Assembly: GCA_035267785.1 (NCBI GenBank)
Contig: DATFLL010000119.1
Coordinates: 1-6,482, forward strand
Source of the DNA: DATFLL01 sp035267785
GTDB taxonomy: Bacteria; Pseudomonadota; Gammaproteobacteria; DATFLL01
Length of the DNA: 6,482 nt
Reading direction: 5' to 3'
This document shows, piece after piece, positions 1 through 5,916 of this stretch. The translations under genes and the position numbers were made by a program. How positions within the stretch are numbered: position 1 is the first letter of the stretch; each line of letters opens with the position of its first letter. The notes beneath the pieces are model-generated. The model made no database searches. It was not told the origin of the DNA and saw only the letters and a list, made by a program, of their open reading frames with translations.

Positions 1-946
1 CATCAAGCCCATGAACTGCCCCTGTCACATCCAGATCTTCAACCAGGGGCTCAAGAGCTACCGCGACCTGCCGCTGCGCATGGCCGAGTTCGGCGCCTGC
101 CACCGCAACGAGCCCTCCGGCACGCTGCACGGGCTGATGCGGGTGCGCGGCTTCACCCAGGACGATGCCCACATCTTCTGTACGGAAGACCAGGTCCAGG
201 ACGAGGTCTCGGCCTTCATCGATCTGCTGCGCGAGGTCTACGCCGACTTCGGCTTCGAGGACATCGTCATCAAGCTCTCCACCCGGCCCGAGCAGCGGGT
301 CGGCTCGGACGAGGTCTGGGACAAGGCCGAGCACGCCTTGGAGCAGGCCCTCAACGCCAAGGGTCTGGACTGGGACCTGCAGCCGGGCGAGGGGGCCTTC
401 TACGGGCCCAAGATCGAGTTCTCCCTGCGCGACTGCCTGAACCGCGTCTGGCAGTGCGGCACCATCCAGCTCGATTTTTCCATGCCGGGCCGGCTGGGGG
501 CCGAGTACGTGGCCGAGGACGGCAGCCGCCAGACCCCGGTCATGCTGCACCGGGCCATCCTGGGCTCGATGGAGCGGTTCATCGGCATCCTGATTGAGCA
601 CTACGCCGGGGCCTTCCCGGCCTGGTTGGCGCCGGTGCAGGCGGTGGTTATGAACATCACGGACCGCCAGGCGGATTTCGTGCAGGAGGTTGCACAAACC
701 CTCTCCGGGCGGGGCCTGCGGGTCATTTCCGACTTGAGAAATGAGAAGATTGGCTTTAAAATTCGGGAACATACGCTACAGAGAGTCCCGTATCTCCTCG
801 TAGTGGGAGACCGGGAAGTGGAAAATCGAACTGTGGCCGTGCGCACGCGTGGCGGCGAGGATCTCGGGGCCCTGAGTATTGAGGCCTTTGGCGAGAAACT
901 CGCGGCGGAGATCGCGGGCCGCGGCCGTAGTGTTTTGGAGGGCTGA
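1..946 (+). CDS. thrS: Threonyl-tRNA synthetase, C-terminal part (5' truncated by window edge)
   Basis: Charges tRNA-Thr with threonine in the cytoplasm; class II aminoacyl-tRNA synthetase. The first full codon is at base 2 and the frame runs open from the window edge, so the N-terminal TGS and editing domains lie outside (about 330 residues by comparison with the 642-residue E. coli enzyme recalled from memory). Counting from the Met at base 11, the three zinc ligands of the active site are present: Cys3, His54 and His180, equivalent to E. coli C334, H385 and H511. Motif 2 (FGACHRNEPSG, residues 27-37) and motif 3 (HRAILGSMERF, residues 180-190, with the Arg equivalent to R520) are intact, followed by the anticodon-binding domain with DLRNEKIGFKIREHT. 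The zinc-ligand segment reads NCPCH where E. coli has NCPGH. The final codons hold the infC ribosome binding site. Identification is secure. Confidence 0.97.
   Translation, partial: IKPMNCPCHIQIFNQGLKSYRDLPLRMAEFGACHRNEPSGTLHGLMRVRGFTQDDAHIFCTEDQVQDEVSAFIDLLREVYADFGFEDIVIKLSTRPEQRVGSDEVWDKAEHALEQALNAKGLDWDLQPGEGAFYGPKIEFSLRDCLNRVWQCGTIQLDFSMPGRLGAEYVAEDGSRQTPVMLHRAILGSMERFIGILIEHYAGAFPAWLAPVQAVVMNITDRQADFVQEVAQTLSGRGLRVISDLRNEKIGFKIREHTLQRVPYLLVVGDREVENRTVAVRTRGGEDLGALSIEAFGEKLAAEIAGRGRSVLEG
734..762 (+). promoter_or_regulatory. Candidate sigma70 promoter for infC inside thrS
   Basis: TTGAGA (734-739) and TAAAAT (757-762) are separated by exactly 17 bases, each matching the sigma70 consensus at five of six positions. 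A transcript would start near 769 and give a leader of roughly 180 bases before the infC start at 950. The site sits in an AT-rich patch where Leu, Arg, Asn, Ile and Lys are written with TTG, AGA, AAT, ATT and AAA, unlike the GC-ending codons used in most of thrS. That is what one expects if promoter function constrains codon choice. In E. coli infC also has its own promoters inside thrS (established). Function here is inferred. Confidence 0.55.
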
Positions 947-952
947 AGTATC
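937..952 (+). promoter_or_regulatory. infC ribosome binding site and AUC start codon
   Basis: GGAGG (937-941), inside the last codons of thrS, lies 8 bases before ATC at 950-952. thrS ends with TGA at 944-946 in the same frame as infC, so the infC start must lie downstream of it. Between the stop and the conserved RIN segment of IF3 (971-979) there is no ATG, GTG or TTG in frame. ATC at 950 is the only codon with good Shine-Dalgarno spacing and a sensible N-terminus (MATRKETRIN). The arrangement suggests translational coupling to thrS. Confidence 0.8.
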
Positions 953-1468
953 GCGACCAGGAAAGAGACGCGCATCAACGACGACATCACTGCGCGTGAG
1001 GTGCGTGTAATCGGGGCTGATGGCGAGCAGGTGGGTATTCTGCCCATCGACGAGGCATTGGCGCTTGCTTACGAAAACGAACTGGACCTCGTCGAGGTGG
1101 CCGGTGAGGCGACACCGCCCGTGTGCCGCATCATGGACTACGGCAAGTACATCTTCGAGGAGAACAAGAAGCGTCAGGCGGCCCGCAAGAAACAGAAGCA
1201 GATTCATATCAAGGAAGTGAAATTCCGTCCCGGGACGGAAGAGGGAGACTACCAGGTCAAACTACGCAACCTGGTGCGTTTCCTCGAGGAAGGGGACAAG
1301 GCCAAGGTAACCCTGCGGTTCCGCGGCCGAGAGATGGCCCACCAGGAGCTCGGACTCAAGCTGCTCAAGCGAGTCGAGCAGGACCTGGCGGAGTTGGGGT
1401 CCGTCGAGCAGTTTCCCAAGCTCGAAGGGCGTCAGATGATCATGGTCATCGCCCCCAAAAAGACGTAG
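950..1468 (+). CDS. infC: Translation initiation factor IF-3
   Basis: IF3 binds the 30S subunit, prevents premature joining of the 50S and checks the start codon and initiator tRNA. The product from ATC950 is 172 residues, slightly shorter than the E. coli protein (180). The N-terminal domain covers about residues 1-75, with RIN at 8-10 and the family signature RIMDYGKY at 60-67. A lysine-rich linker (ENKKRQAARKKQKQ) leads to the C-terminal domain, with FRPGTEEGDYQVKL, RFLEEGDKAKVTLRFRGRE and the terminal GRQMIMVIAPKKT. The first conventional start, GTG at 1001, would delete 17 residues including the conserved RIN, so it is rejected. E. coli infC starts with AUU, and IF3 represses its own synthesis by discriminating against that codon (established). 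AUC starts for infC are also known, as I recall for Myxococcus. The same autoregulation is likely here. Downstream spacing to rpmI is 90 bases. Confidence 0.95.
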   Translation: MATRKETRINDDITAREVRVIGADGEQVGILPIDEALALAYENELDLVEVAGEATPPVCRIMDYGKYIFEENKKRQAARKKQKQIHIKEVKFRPGTEEGDYQVKLRNLVRFLEEGDKAKVTLRFRGREMAHQELGLKLLKRVEQDLAELGSVEQFPKLEGRQMIMVIAPKKT

Positions 1469-1558
1469 CGCGCTACTGTCCGCCGGCGTGTGTCAGCGCC
1501 AGGTTGCCAGTCACAAACGTGCGCAATACCGACGAAACAATGCGTGGAGTACATGACA

Positions 1559-1756
1559 ATGCCTAAGTTGAAATCCAATCGCGGCGCGGCGAAACGCTTC
1601 AAGCGCACGGCGAAGGGCGGCTACAAGCGTAGCCAGTCGCATCTGCGACACATCCTGACCAAGAAGAGCTCCAAGCGGAAGCGTCATCTTGGTTCCACCG
1701 AACAGGTGCATGAGGCCGACGTGGCCGCCGTGCGCCGGATGTTGCCCTACAGCTAA
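1559..1756 (+). CDS. rpmI: 50S ribosomal protein L35 (bL35)
   Basis: Small, very basic protein of the large ribosomal subunit, 65 residues, the usual family length. The conserved start MPKLKSNRGAAKRFKRT, the central LRHILTKKSSKRKRHL and the terminal MLPYS match bL35 throughout. ATG1559 is chosen because GGAG at 1546-1549 lies 9 bases upstream and the protein then begins with the family-typical MPK. The in-frame ATG at 1553 would leave only 3 bases after the Shine-Dalgarno. rplT follows after 22 bases, as in the usual infC-rpmI-rplT operon. In E. coli, L20 represses rpmI-rplT translation by binding an mRNA structure near rpmI (established). The 90-base infC-rpmI gap here shows only weak pairing possibilities by eye, so I cannot say whether that control is kept. 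Confidence 0.98.
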   Translation: MPKLKSNRGAAKRFKRTAKGGYKRSQSHLRHILTKKSSKRKRHLGSTEQVHEADVAAVRRMLPYS

Positions 1757-1778
1757 CGCTTCGAAGAGGTAAGCCGAC

Positions 1779-2138
1779 ATGCCAAGAGTCAAACGCGGCG
1801 TTAACGCACGCGCCAAGCACAAGAAGATCGTTGCCGAGGCCAAGGGCTATCAGGGGCGTCGCAAGAACGTCCTGCGCGTGGCCAAGCAGGCCGTCACCAA
1901 GGCCGGCCAGTATGCCTATCGCGACCGCCGCCAGCGCAAGCGCCAGTTCCGCGCCCTGTGGATCGCGCGCATCAATACCGCGGCCCGCGAGTGCGGTCTG
2001 TCCTACAGCCGGATGATCAACGGTCTGAGCAAAGCCTCGATCGAAGTCGACCGCAAGGTCCTGGCCGATCTGGCCGTGACCGACAAGGCGGCCTTCGCGG
2101 CGCTGGCCGAGCAGGCCAAGGCCAACCTGTCCGACTGA
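1779..2138 (+). CDS. rplT: 50S ribosomal protein L20 (bL20)
   Basis: Early-assembly protein of the 50S subunit that binds 23S rRNA; 119 residues against 118 in E. coli. The basic N-terminal extension (MPRVKRGVNARAKHKKI, residues 1-17) reaches into rRNA. Further conserved parts are AKGYQGRRKNVLRVAKQAV, AYRDRRQRKRQFRALWI and the globular part INTAARECGLSYSRMINGL. AGAGG at 1765-1769 lies 9 bases before ATG1779. In E. coli the protein also acts as the translational repressor of its own operon. A strong intrinsic terminator begins about 50 bases after the stop, so rplT is probably the end of an infC-rpmI-rplT transcript, with pheS reached by read-through or by its own promoter. Confidence 0.98.
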   Translation: MPRVKRGVNARAKHKKIVAEAKGYQGRRKNVLRVAKQAVTKAGQYAYRDRRQRKRQFRALWIARINTAARECGLSYSRMINGLSKASIEVDRKVLADLAVTDKAAFAALAEQAKANLSD

Positions 2139-2190
2139 AGTAACCCGGCGACGTCCATCGGCGCTCGCCGGTGTGCACGTGTCGACGGAG

Positions 2191-2222
2191 AAAAGGGAAG
2201 GCAGTACTGCCTTCCCTTTTTT
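2191..2222 (+). terminator. Strong intrinsic terminator between rplT and pheS
   Basis: Bases 2191-2220 form a perfect 30-base palindrome. The left arm AAAAGGGAAGGCAGT (2191-2205) is the exact reverse complement of 2206-2220, and the run of T continues to 2222. In RNA this gives a stem of about 13 pairs with a GUAC loop and a terminal U tract. Because the left arm starts with AAAA, it should also stop transcription from the opposite strand. E. coli has an attenuator at the equivalent position before pheST, governed by a Phe-rich leader peptide (established); no such peptide is visible here. It ends infC-rpmI-rplT transcription at least in part. Confidence 0.9.
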
Positions 2223-2296
2223 GATTCTGCGACGGCCCCGCTGCGGCACGAGCCGTTCGCGACAACAGCAATAACGAAAGAGCCGGAAACCACAGC

Positions 2297-3316
2297 GTGC
2301 AGGAGCAACTCGACAAACTCGTCAAGACCGCCGAGCAGGCCATCGCCGCGGCGGCCGACCTGCGGGCCCTGGATCAGGTGCGCGTCGACTACCTCGGCAA
2401 GAAGGGTTCGCTCACCGAGTATATGAAGAGCCTTGGCCAGCTCAGCGCCGAGGAGCGCCCGGCGGCCGGCCAGGCCATCAACCGCGCCAAGCAGACCGTG
2501 CAGGCGGCTATCGAGGCCCGGCGCGAGACCCTGGAAAGCGCCGCGCTCGAGGCCCGGCTCGAGGCCGAGTCGGTGGACGTCACGCTGCCCGGCCGCGGCC
2601 AGCCGGGCGGCGGCCTGCACCCGATCACACGCACCCTGGAGCGCATCGAGGAGCTGTTCGCGCAGATCGGCTTCGAGGTCGCCGAGGGCCCGGAGATCGA
2701 GGACGACTTCCACAACTTCGAGGCGCTGAACATCCCCGAGTCGCACCCGGCGCGGGCGATGCACGATACGTTTTATTTCGACGCGCATCGTCTTTTAAGA
2801 ACGCACACCTCGCCGGTGCAGATCCGCTACATGCAGGACCGCGAGCCGCCGATGCGCGTCATCGCGCCGGGTCGCGTCTACCGCTGCGACTCCGACCTGA
2901 CGCACAGCCCCATGTTCCACCAGGTCGAAGGCTTCCTGGTCGACGACCGCGTCACGTTCGCCGATCTCAAGGGCATCCTGGACGATTTCCTGCGCCACTT
3001 TTTCGAGCGGGACCTGGCGGTGCGCTTTCGCCCGTCCTATTTCCCGTTCACCGAGCCCTCGGCCGAGGCCGACATCCAGTGCGTGATGTGCGGCGGCGAA
3101 GGCTGCCGCGTGTGCAGCCGCACCGGCTGGCTGGAGATCCTCGGCTGCGGCATGGTGCACCCCAACGTCTTCGCCCACGTCGGCATCGACAGCGAACGCT
3201 ACACCGGCTTTGCCTTCGGCATGGGCGTCGAGCGCCTCGCCATGCTGCGCTACGGCGTCAACGACCTGCGCCTGTTCTTCGACAACGACCTGCGCTTCCT
3301 GCGTCAATTTCGCTAA
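2297..3316 (+). CDS. pheS: Phenylalanyl-tRNA synthetase alpha subunit
   Basis: Catalytic subunit of the alpha2-beta2 PheRS, which attaches phenylalanine to tRNA-Phe; 339 residues against 327 in E. coli. The start is GTG2297, with GGAA at 2285-2288 eight bases before it. It gives an N-terminus aligned with the family (a helical tRNA-binding coiled coil, about residues 1-85). The class II core follows: GPEIEDDFHNFEALNIP, the motif 2 region RVIAPGRVYRCDSD and FHQVEGFLVD, and motif 3 FAFGMGVERLAMLRYG. Ala306 corresponds to E. coli A294, the residue that sets amino-acid pocket size. Most of the extra length is a four-cysteine insertion at residues 262-273 (CVMCGGEGCRVC) just before GWLEILGCGMVHPN. 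It resembles a zinc knuckle and, as I recall, occurs in PheS of several bacteria. The partner gene pheT starts 219 bases downstream, much further than usual. Confidence 0.98.
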   Translation: MQEQLDKLVKTAEQAIAAAADLRALDQVRVDYLGKKGSLTEYMKSLGQLSAEERPAAGQAINRAKQTVQAAIEARRETLESAALEARLEAESVDVTLPGRGQPGGGLHPITRTLERIEELFAQIGFEVAEGPEIEDDFHNFEALNIPESHPARAMHDTFYFDAHRLLRTHTSPVQIRYMQDREPPMRVIAPGRVYRCDSDLTHSPMFHQVEGFLVDDRVTFADLKGILDDFLRHFFERDLAVRFRPSYFPFTEPSAEADIQCVMCGGEGCRVCSRTGWLEILGCGMVHPNVFAHVGIDSERYTGFAFGMGVERLAMLRYGVNDLRLFFDNDLRFLRQFR

Positions 3317-3333
3317 TTGGCCGGGCGTGGGAA

Positions 3334-3490
3334 TTAACCACAGAGGACACGGAGGCACAGAGGAAAAGACAGAGGGATTGATGCAAAGGCCATTGCTGTA
3401 GGCGGATCACTAAATTAATAGGTGTTGCGTCGGCATTTTCCGTTAAAAAATCTCCTTCTTATCTCTGTGTCTCCGTGTTCTCTGTGTTAA
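3334..3490. repeat. 157-bp inverted-repeat element between pheS and pheT
   Basis: The left arm 3334-3362 pairs with the right arm 3463-3490. I count 28 pairs, two of them G-T, with a single unpaired C near 3338, around a 100-base centre. G3363-T3462 can extend it by one wobble pair. Each arm is built of short tandem units: on the left CACAGAGGA (3339), CACGGAGG (3348), CACAGAGGA (3356), then a looser GACAGAGGG (3368). The whole is bracketed by TTAA. The centre is AT-richer than the flanking genes and has no credible ORF. Arms of this CACAGAG type recur as dispersed noncoding repeats in many bacterial genomes (my recollection, not checked). I infer a non-autonomous element inserted into the pheST operon. 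It has no U tract, so it is not an obvious terminator. In mRNA it would form a long duplex that RNase III could cut. Confidence 0.85.
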
Positions 3491-3535
3491 CTGTCGAGGC
3501 CGGATGAGAACTGACTCTGTATTGAAAGCAACGTC

Positions 3536-5914
3536 ATGAAATTCAGCGAACAATGGTTGCGTGAGTGGGTGAACCCCGCGGTGTCGACGTCCGAGCTGGC
3601 CGAGCAGTTGACGATGGCCGGGCTGGAGGTCGAGGCCGTGGAGCCGGTCGCTGCGGAGTTCACCGGCGTGGTGGTCGGCGAGGTGCTCTCGGTCGAGCCC
3701 CACCCCGACGCCGACAAGCTGCGCGTCTGCCAGGTGAGTATCGGCCGGGGCGAGCCGCTCGGTATCGTCTGCGGCGCGGCCAATGTGCGCGCCGGCCTGC
3801 GTGTGCCCACGGCGGTGGTCGGCGCGGCGCTGCCGGGCGGGTTGAAGATCAAGGCGGCCAAGCTGCGCGGCGTGCCTTCGGCCGGCATGCTGTGCTCGGC
3901 CAAGGAGTTGGGCCTGGCCGAGTCGAGCGAGGGTCTGCTGGAGCTGCCGACCGATGCGCCGGTCGGCGAGGATCTGCGCAAGTACCTCGAGCTCGACGAC
4001 GCGAGTATCGAGCTGGGCCTGACCCCCAACCGCGGCGACTGCCTGAGCCTGTGGGGCGTGGCCCGCGAGGTGGGTGTTCTGAACCGCGCCCAAGTCCACG
4101 TTCCGGCCATCGAGCCGGTGCCCGAAGCCATCGACGACACCCGGCCGGTCACCCTCGAGGCCCCCGAGGACTGCCCGCATTACGTCGGGCGCGTCATCCG
4201 CGGCGTCGACCCGGCGGCGGTCACCCCGCTGTGGATGCAGGAGCGCCTGCGCCGCAGCGGCCTGCGCAGCCTGGGCCCGCTGGTCGACGTCACCAACTAC
4301 GTCCTGCTCGAGCTGGGCCAGCCTATGCACGCCTTTGATCTGGCCCGACTCACCGACGGCATCGTGGTGCGCCACGCGCGGGCGGGGGAGGGCCTGACCC
4401 TGCTCGACGGCCAGGCCATCGAGCTCGAGGCCGGCACGCTGGTCATCGCCGACGGCGCGGGCCCTCAGGCCTTGGCCGGCATCATGGGCGGCGAGGCCTC
4501 GGCGGTGGGCGACTCCACCCGCGACATCTTCCTCGAGAGCGCCTATTTCCGGCCGGAGGCCATCGCCGGCCGGGCCCGCGGTTACGGCCTGCACACCGAT
4601 TCGTCGCACCGCTTCGAGCGTGGCGTCCGTCCGGGCTTGCAGGGTGTCGCCATGGAGCGGGCCACGGCGCTGATCCTGGCAATCTGCGGCGGCGAGGCCG
4701 GCCCCCTGGTGCGCGCCAATGCCGACGACAGCATGCCCCGGCAGGCCCCGATACACCTGCGCGCCGCGCGCATCGAGCGGGTGCTGGGCGAGGCGATTCC
4801 GGCCGAGCAGGTAACCGATATCCTGGAGCGCCTGGGTCTGGAGGTCACCCCGGCCGCCGACGGCTGGCAGGCCACGCCGCCGCCGTTCCGTTTTGACCTG
4901 GAGCGCGAGGTCGATCTCATCGAGGAGCTGGCCCGCGTCCACGGCTACGGCCGCCTGGAAAGCCGCCGTCCGACGGGACGCCTGGAGATCGGCGCCCGGC
5001 CCGAGGCCCGGGTCGCCCTGTCCCGGATGCGCCAGGTGCTGGTCGACCGGGGCTACCAGGAGGCCATCACCTACAGCTTCGTCGAGCCCGGCCTGCAGGA
5101 GCGGCTGGACCCCGGCGCGCCGGCCCTGGCGCTGGCCAATCCGCTGTCCGCCGACCTGTCGGTGATGCGCACCACCCTGTGGGCGGGTCTGCTGCCGGCC
5201 CTGCAGCACAACCTGAACCGCCAGCAGGAGCGGGTGCGCCTGTTCGAGACCGGCCTGCGCTTCCGCTTCCAAGGCAATGAAATAAAACAGGAAATGATGC
5301 TGGCCGGCGTCGTCAGCGGGCGCCGGTACCCGGAGCAGTGGGGCCTGTCCGCCGAGCCGGTGGACTTCTTCGATGTAAAAGGCGACGTCGAGGCACTGTT
5401 GGCATTGACGGGGCAGGAAGCTAACTATATCTTTAGTAAGGAAAAGCACCCTGCTCTCCACCCCGGGCAGAGTGCCGTGGTCCGCCGGAGGGGGGAACCG
5501 GTGGGCTGGATAGGTGCCCTGCACCCGGCCATCGAGCGTGAGCTGGGGTTGCCACAGAAGGCGCTGCTGTTCGAGCTGGAGCTGGCGGCCCTGGAGGAGG
5601 GGCGGATACCGACCTTCCAGGCACTTTCGAAGTACCCCGCGATACGGCGCGACATCTCGATCGTCGTCGACGATGACGTCAGCGCCCAACAGGTTCAGGA
5701 CTGTATTATGGCCGAGGCGCCCGAGGCCCTGCGGCAGGTGCAGTTGTTTGACATGTATGTAGGCAAAGGTATTGATTCTGGTAGAAAAAGTCTCTCTTTA
5801 GGCTTGACCTTGCAGGATCTTTCGCGCACTCTTACGGATAATGACGTCGATAACGTCATAGATACAATTATCAACGCGCTCCGCACCAGCTTGGGGGCGG
5901 CACTGAGAGAGTAG
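3536..5914 (+). CDS. pheT: Phenylalanyl-tRNA synthetase beta subunit
   Basis: Beta subunit of PheRS, which carries tRNA recognition and editing of mischarged Tyr-tRNA-Phe; 792 residues against 795 in E. coli. It starts MKFSEQWLREWVNP like the E. coli protein. Only a weak Shine-Dalgarno (GAAAG, 3524-3528) precedes ATG3536. Domains in order: an OB-fold tRNA-binding domain, about residues 40-150 (HPDADKLRVCQV, KLRGVPSAGMLCS); the B3/B4 editing domain, about 210-370 (VDVTNYVLLELGQPMHAFD); the B5 domain, about 400-475; the catalytic-like core with GYQEAITYSFVEP and ALHPGQSAVV; and the C-terminal FDX-ACB anticodon-binding domain from about residue 698 (SKYPAIRRDISIVVDDDV) to the end. The gene is intact. 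Stretches near 5270-5300, 5376-5452 and 5755-5880 are AT-rich with unusual codons, possibly because they hold regulatory sites for ihfA. ihfA follows after 2 bases. Confidence 0.98.
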   Translation: MKFSEQWLREWVNPAVSTSELAEQLTMAGLEVEAVEPVAAEFTGVVVGEVLSVEPHPDADKLRVCQVSIGRGEPLGIVCGAANVRAGLRVPTAVVGAALPGGLKIKAAKLRGVPSAGMLCSAKELGLAESSEGLLELPTDAPVGEDLRKYLELDDASIELGLTPNRGDCLSLWGVAREVGVLNRAQVHVPAIEPVPEAIDDTRPVTLEAPEDCPHYVGRVIRGVDPAAVTPLWMQERLRRSGLRSLGPLVDVTNYVLLELGQPMHAFDLARLTDGIVVRHARAGEGLTLLDGQAIELEAGTLVIADGAGPQALAGIMGGEASAVGDSTRDIFLESAYFRPEAIAGRARGYGLHTDSSHRFERGVRPGLQGVAMERATALILAICGGEAGPLVRANADDSMPRQAPIHLRAARIERVLGEAIPAEQVTDILERLGLEVTPAADGWQATPPPFRFDLEREVDLIEELARVHGYGRLESRRPTGRLEIGARPEARVALSRMRQVLVDRGYQEAITYSFVEPGLQERLDPGAPALALANPLSADLSVMRTTLWAGLLPALQHNLNRQQERVRLFETGLRFRFQGNEIKQEMMLAGVVSGRRYPEQWGLSAEPVDFFDVKGDVEALLALTGQEANYIFSKEKHPALHPGQSAVVRRRGEPVGWIGALHPAIERELGLPQKALLFELELAALEEGRIPTFQALSKYPAIRRDISIVVDDDVSAQQVQDCIMAEAPEALRQVQLFDMYVGKGIDSGRKSLSLGLTLQDLSRTLTDNDVDNVIDTIINALRTSLGAALRE
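5405..5433 (+). promoter_or_regulatory. Candidate sigma70 promoter for ihfA inside pheT
   Basis: TTGACG (5405-5410, five of six consensus bases) and TATCTT (5428-5433, four of six, keeping the key T-A-T...T) are 17 bases apart. The site lies about 480 bases before the ihfA start, in a patch using TTG, TAT, TTT and AGT codons that contrasts with surrounding GC-ending codons. E. coli ihfA also has its own promoter inside pheT (established). The match could be chance, as coding sequence constrains it. Confidence 0.35.
5841..5859. promoter_or_regulatory. Dyad ATGACGT-N5-ACGTCAT upstream of ihfA
   Basis: A perfect 7-bp inverted repeat with a 5-base spacer lies 57 bases before the ihfA start, in the AT-rich last part of pheT. 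Four bases after it is TACAAT (5863-5868), a five-of-six match to a -10 box, so the dyad occupies the -35 position of a possible ihfA promoter. It could bind a dimeric regulator. It could also be a by-product of the repeated peptide pattern DN-D-V-DN-V encoded here, so confidence is low. Confidence 0.25.
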
Positions 5915-5916
5915 TT

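Noticed and set aside
1001..1468. GTG1001 as the start of infC
   Set aside because: It would remove the first 17 residues including the conserved RIN segment, and there is no Shine-Dalgarno at suitable spacing, whereas ATC950 has GGAGG 8 bases upstream.
1470..1499. GCGCT / AGCGC pairing in the infC-rpmI gap as an L20 operator
   Set aside because: Only five pairs around a large irregular interior. I could not recognise the E. coli-type pseudoknot, so no operator is called.
1490..1558. Upstream extension of rpmI from GTG1490 or ATG1553
   Set aside because: The extra residues do not match L35, and the Shine-Dalgarno at 1546-1549 fits ATG1559, not the earlier codons.
2145..2171. 7-bp hairpin CCGGCGA / TCGCCGG after rplT
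   Set aside because: The loop is 13 bases, no U tract follows and it does not compete with the terminator stem. Such a match is easily found by chance in GC-rich DNA.
3079..3401. Two overlapping short + strand ORFs across the pheS end and the repeat
   Set aside because: They are out-of-frame readings of pheS continuing into the left repeat arm. The translated ends (TTEDTEAQRK and NHRGHGGTEE) merely reflect the CACAGAG-type tandem units.
3393..3453. Promoter for pheT inside the repeat element
   Set aside because: The -35-like TTGCTG (3393) and TTGCGT (3425) have only two or three matching bases at the -10 position with normal spacing.
3443..5689. 748-codon open frame on the minus strand opposite pheT
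   Set aside because: It is the reverse of an intact, strongly conserved pheT. The product is a low-complexity Gln/Gly/Ala/His/Leu-rich chain with no recognisable domain, and it runs into the noncoding repeat element. GC-rich third positions remove stops in this antisense frame.
5804..5842. TTGACC with GATAAT as an ihfA promoter
   Set aside because: The spacing is 27 bases, far outside the usual 16-18, and at 17 bases the -10 position reads CACTCT.
5869..5881. IHF-box-like sequence before ihfA (TATCAA-CGCG-CTC)
   Set aside because: The WATCAA half fits the IHF consensus, but the TTR half matches only one base of three.
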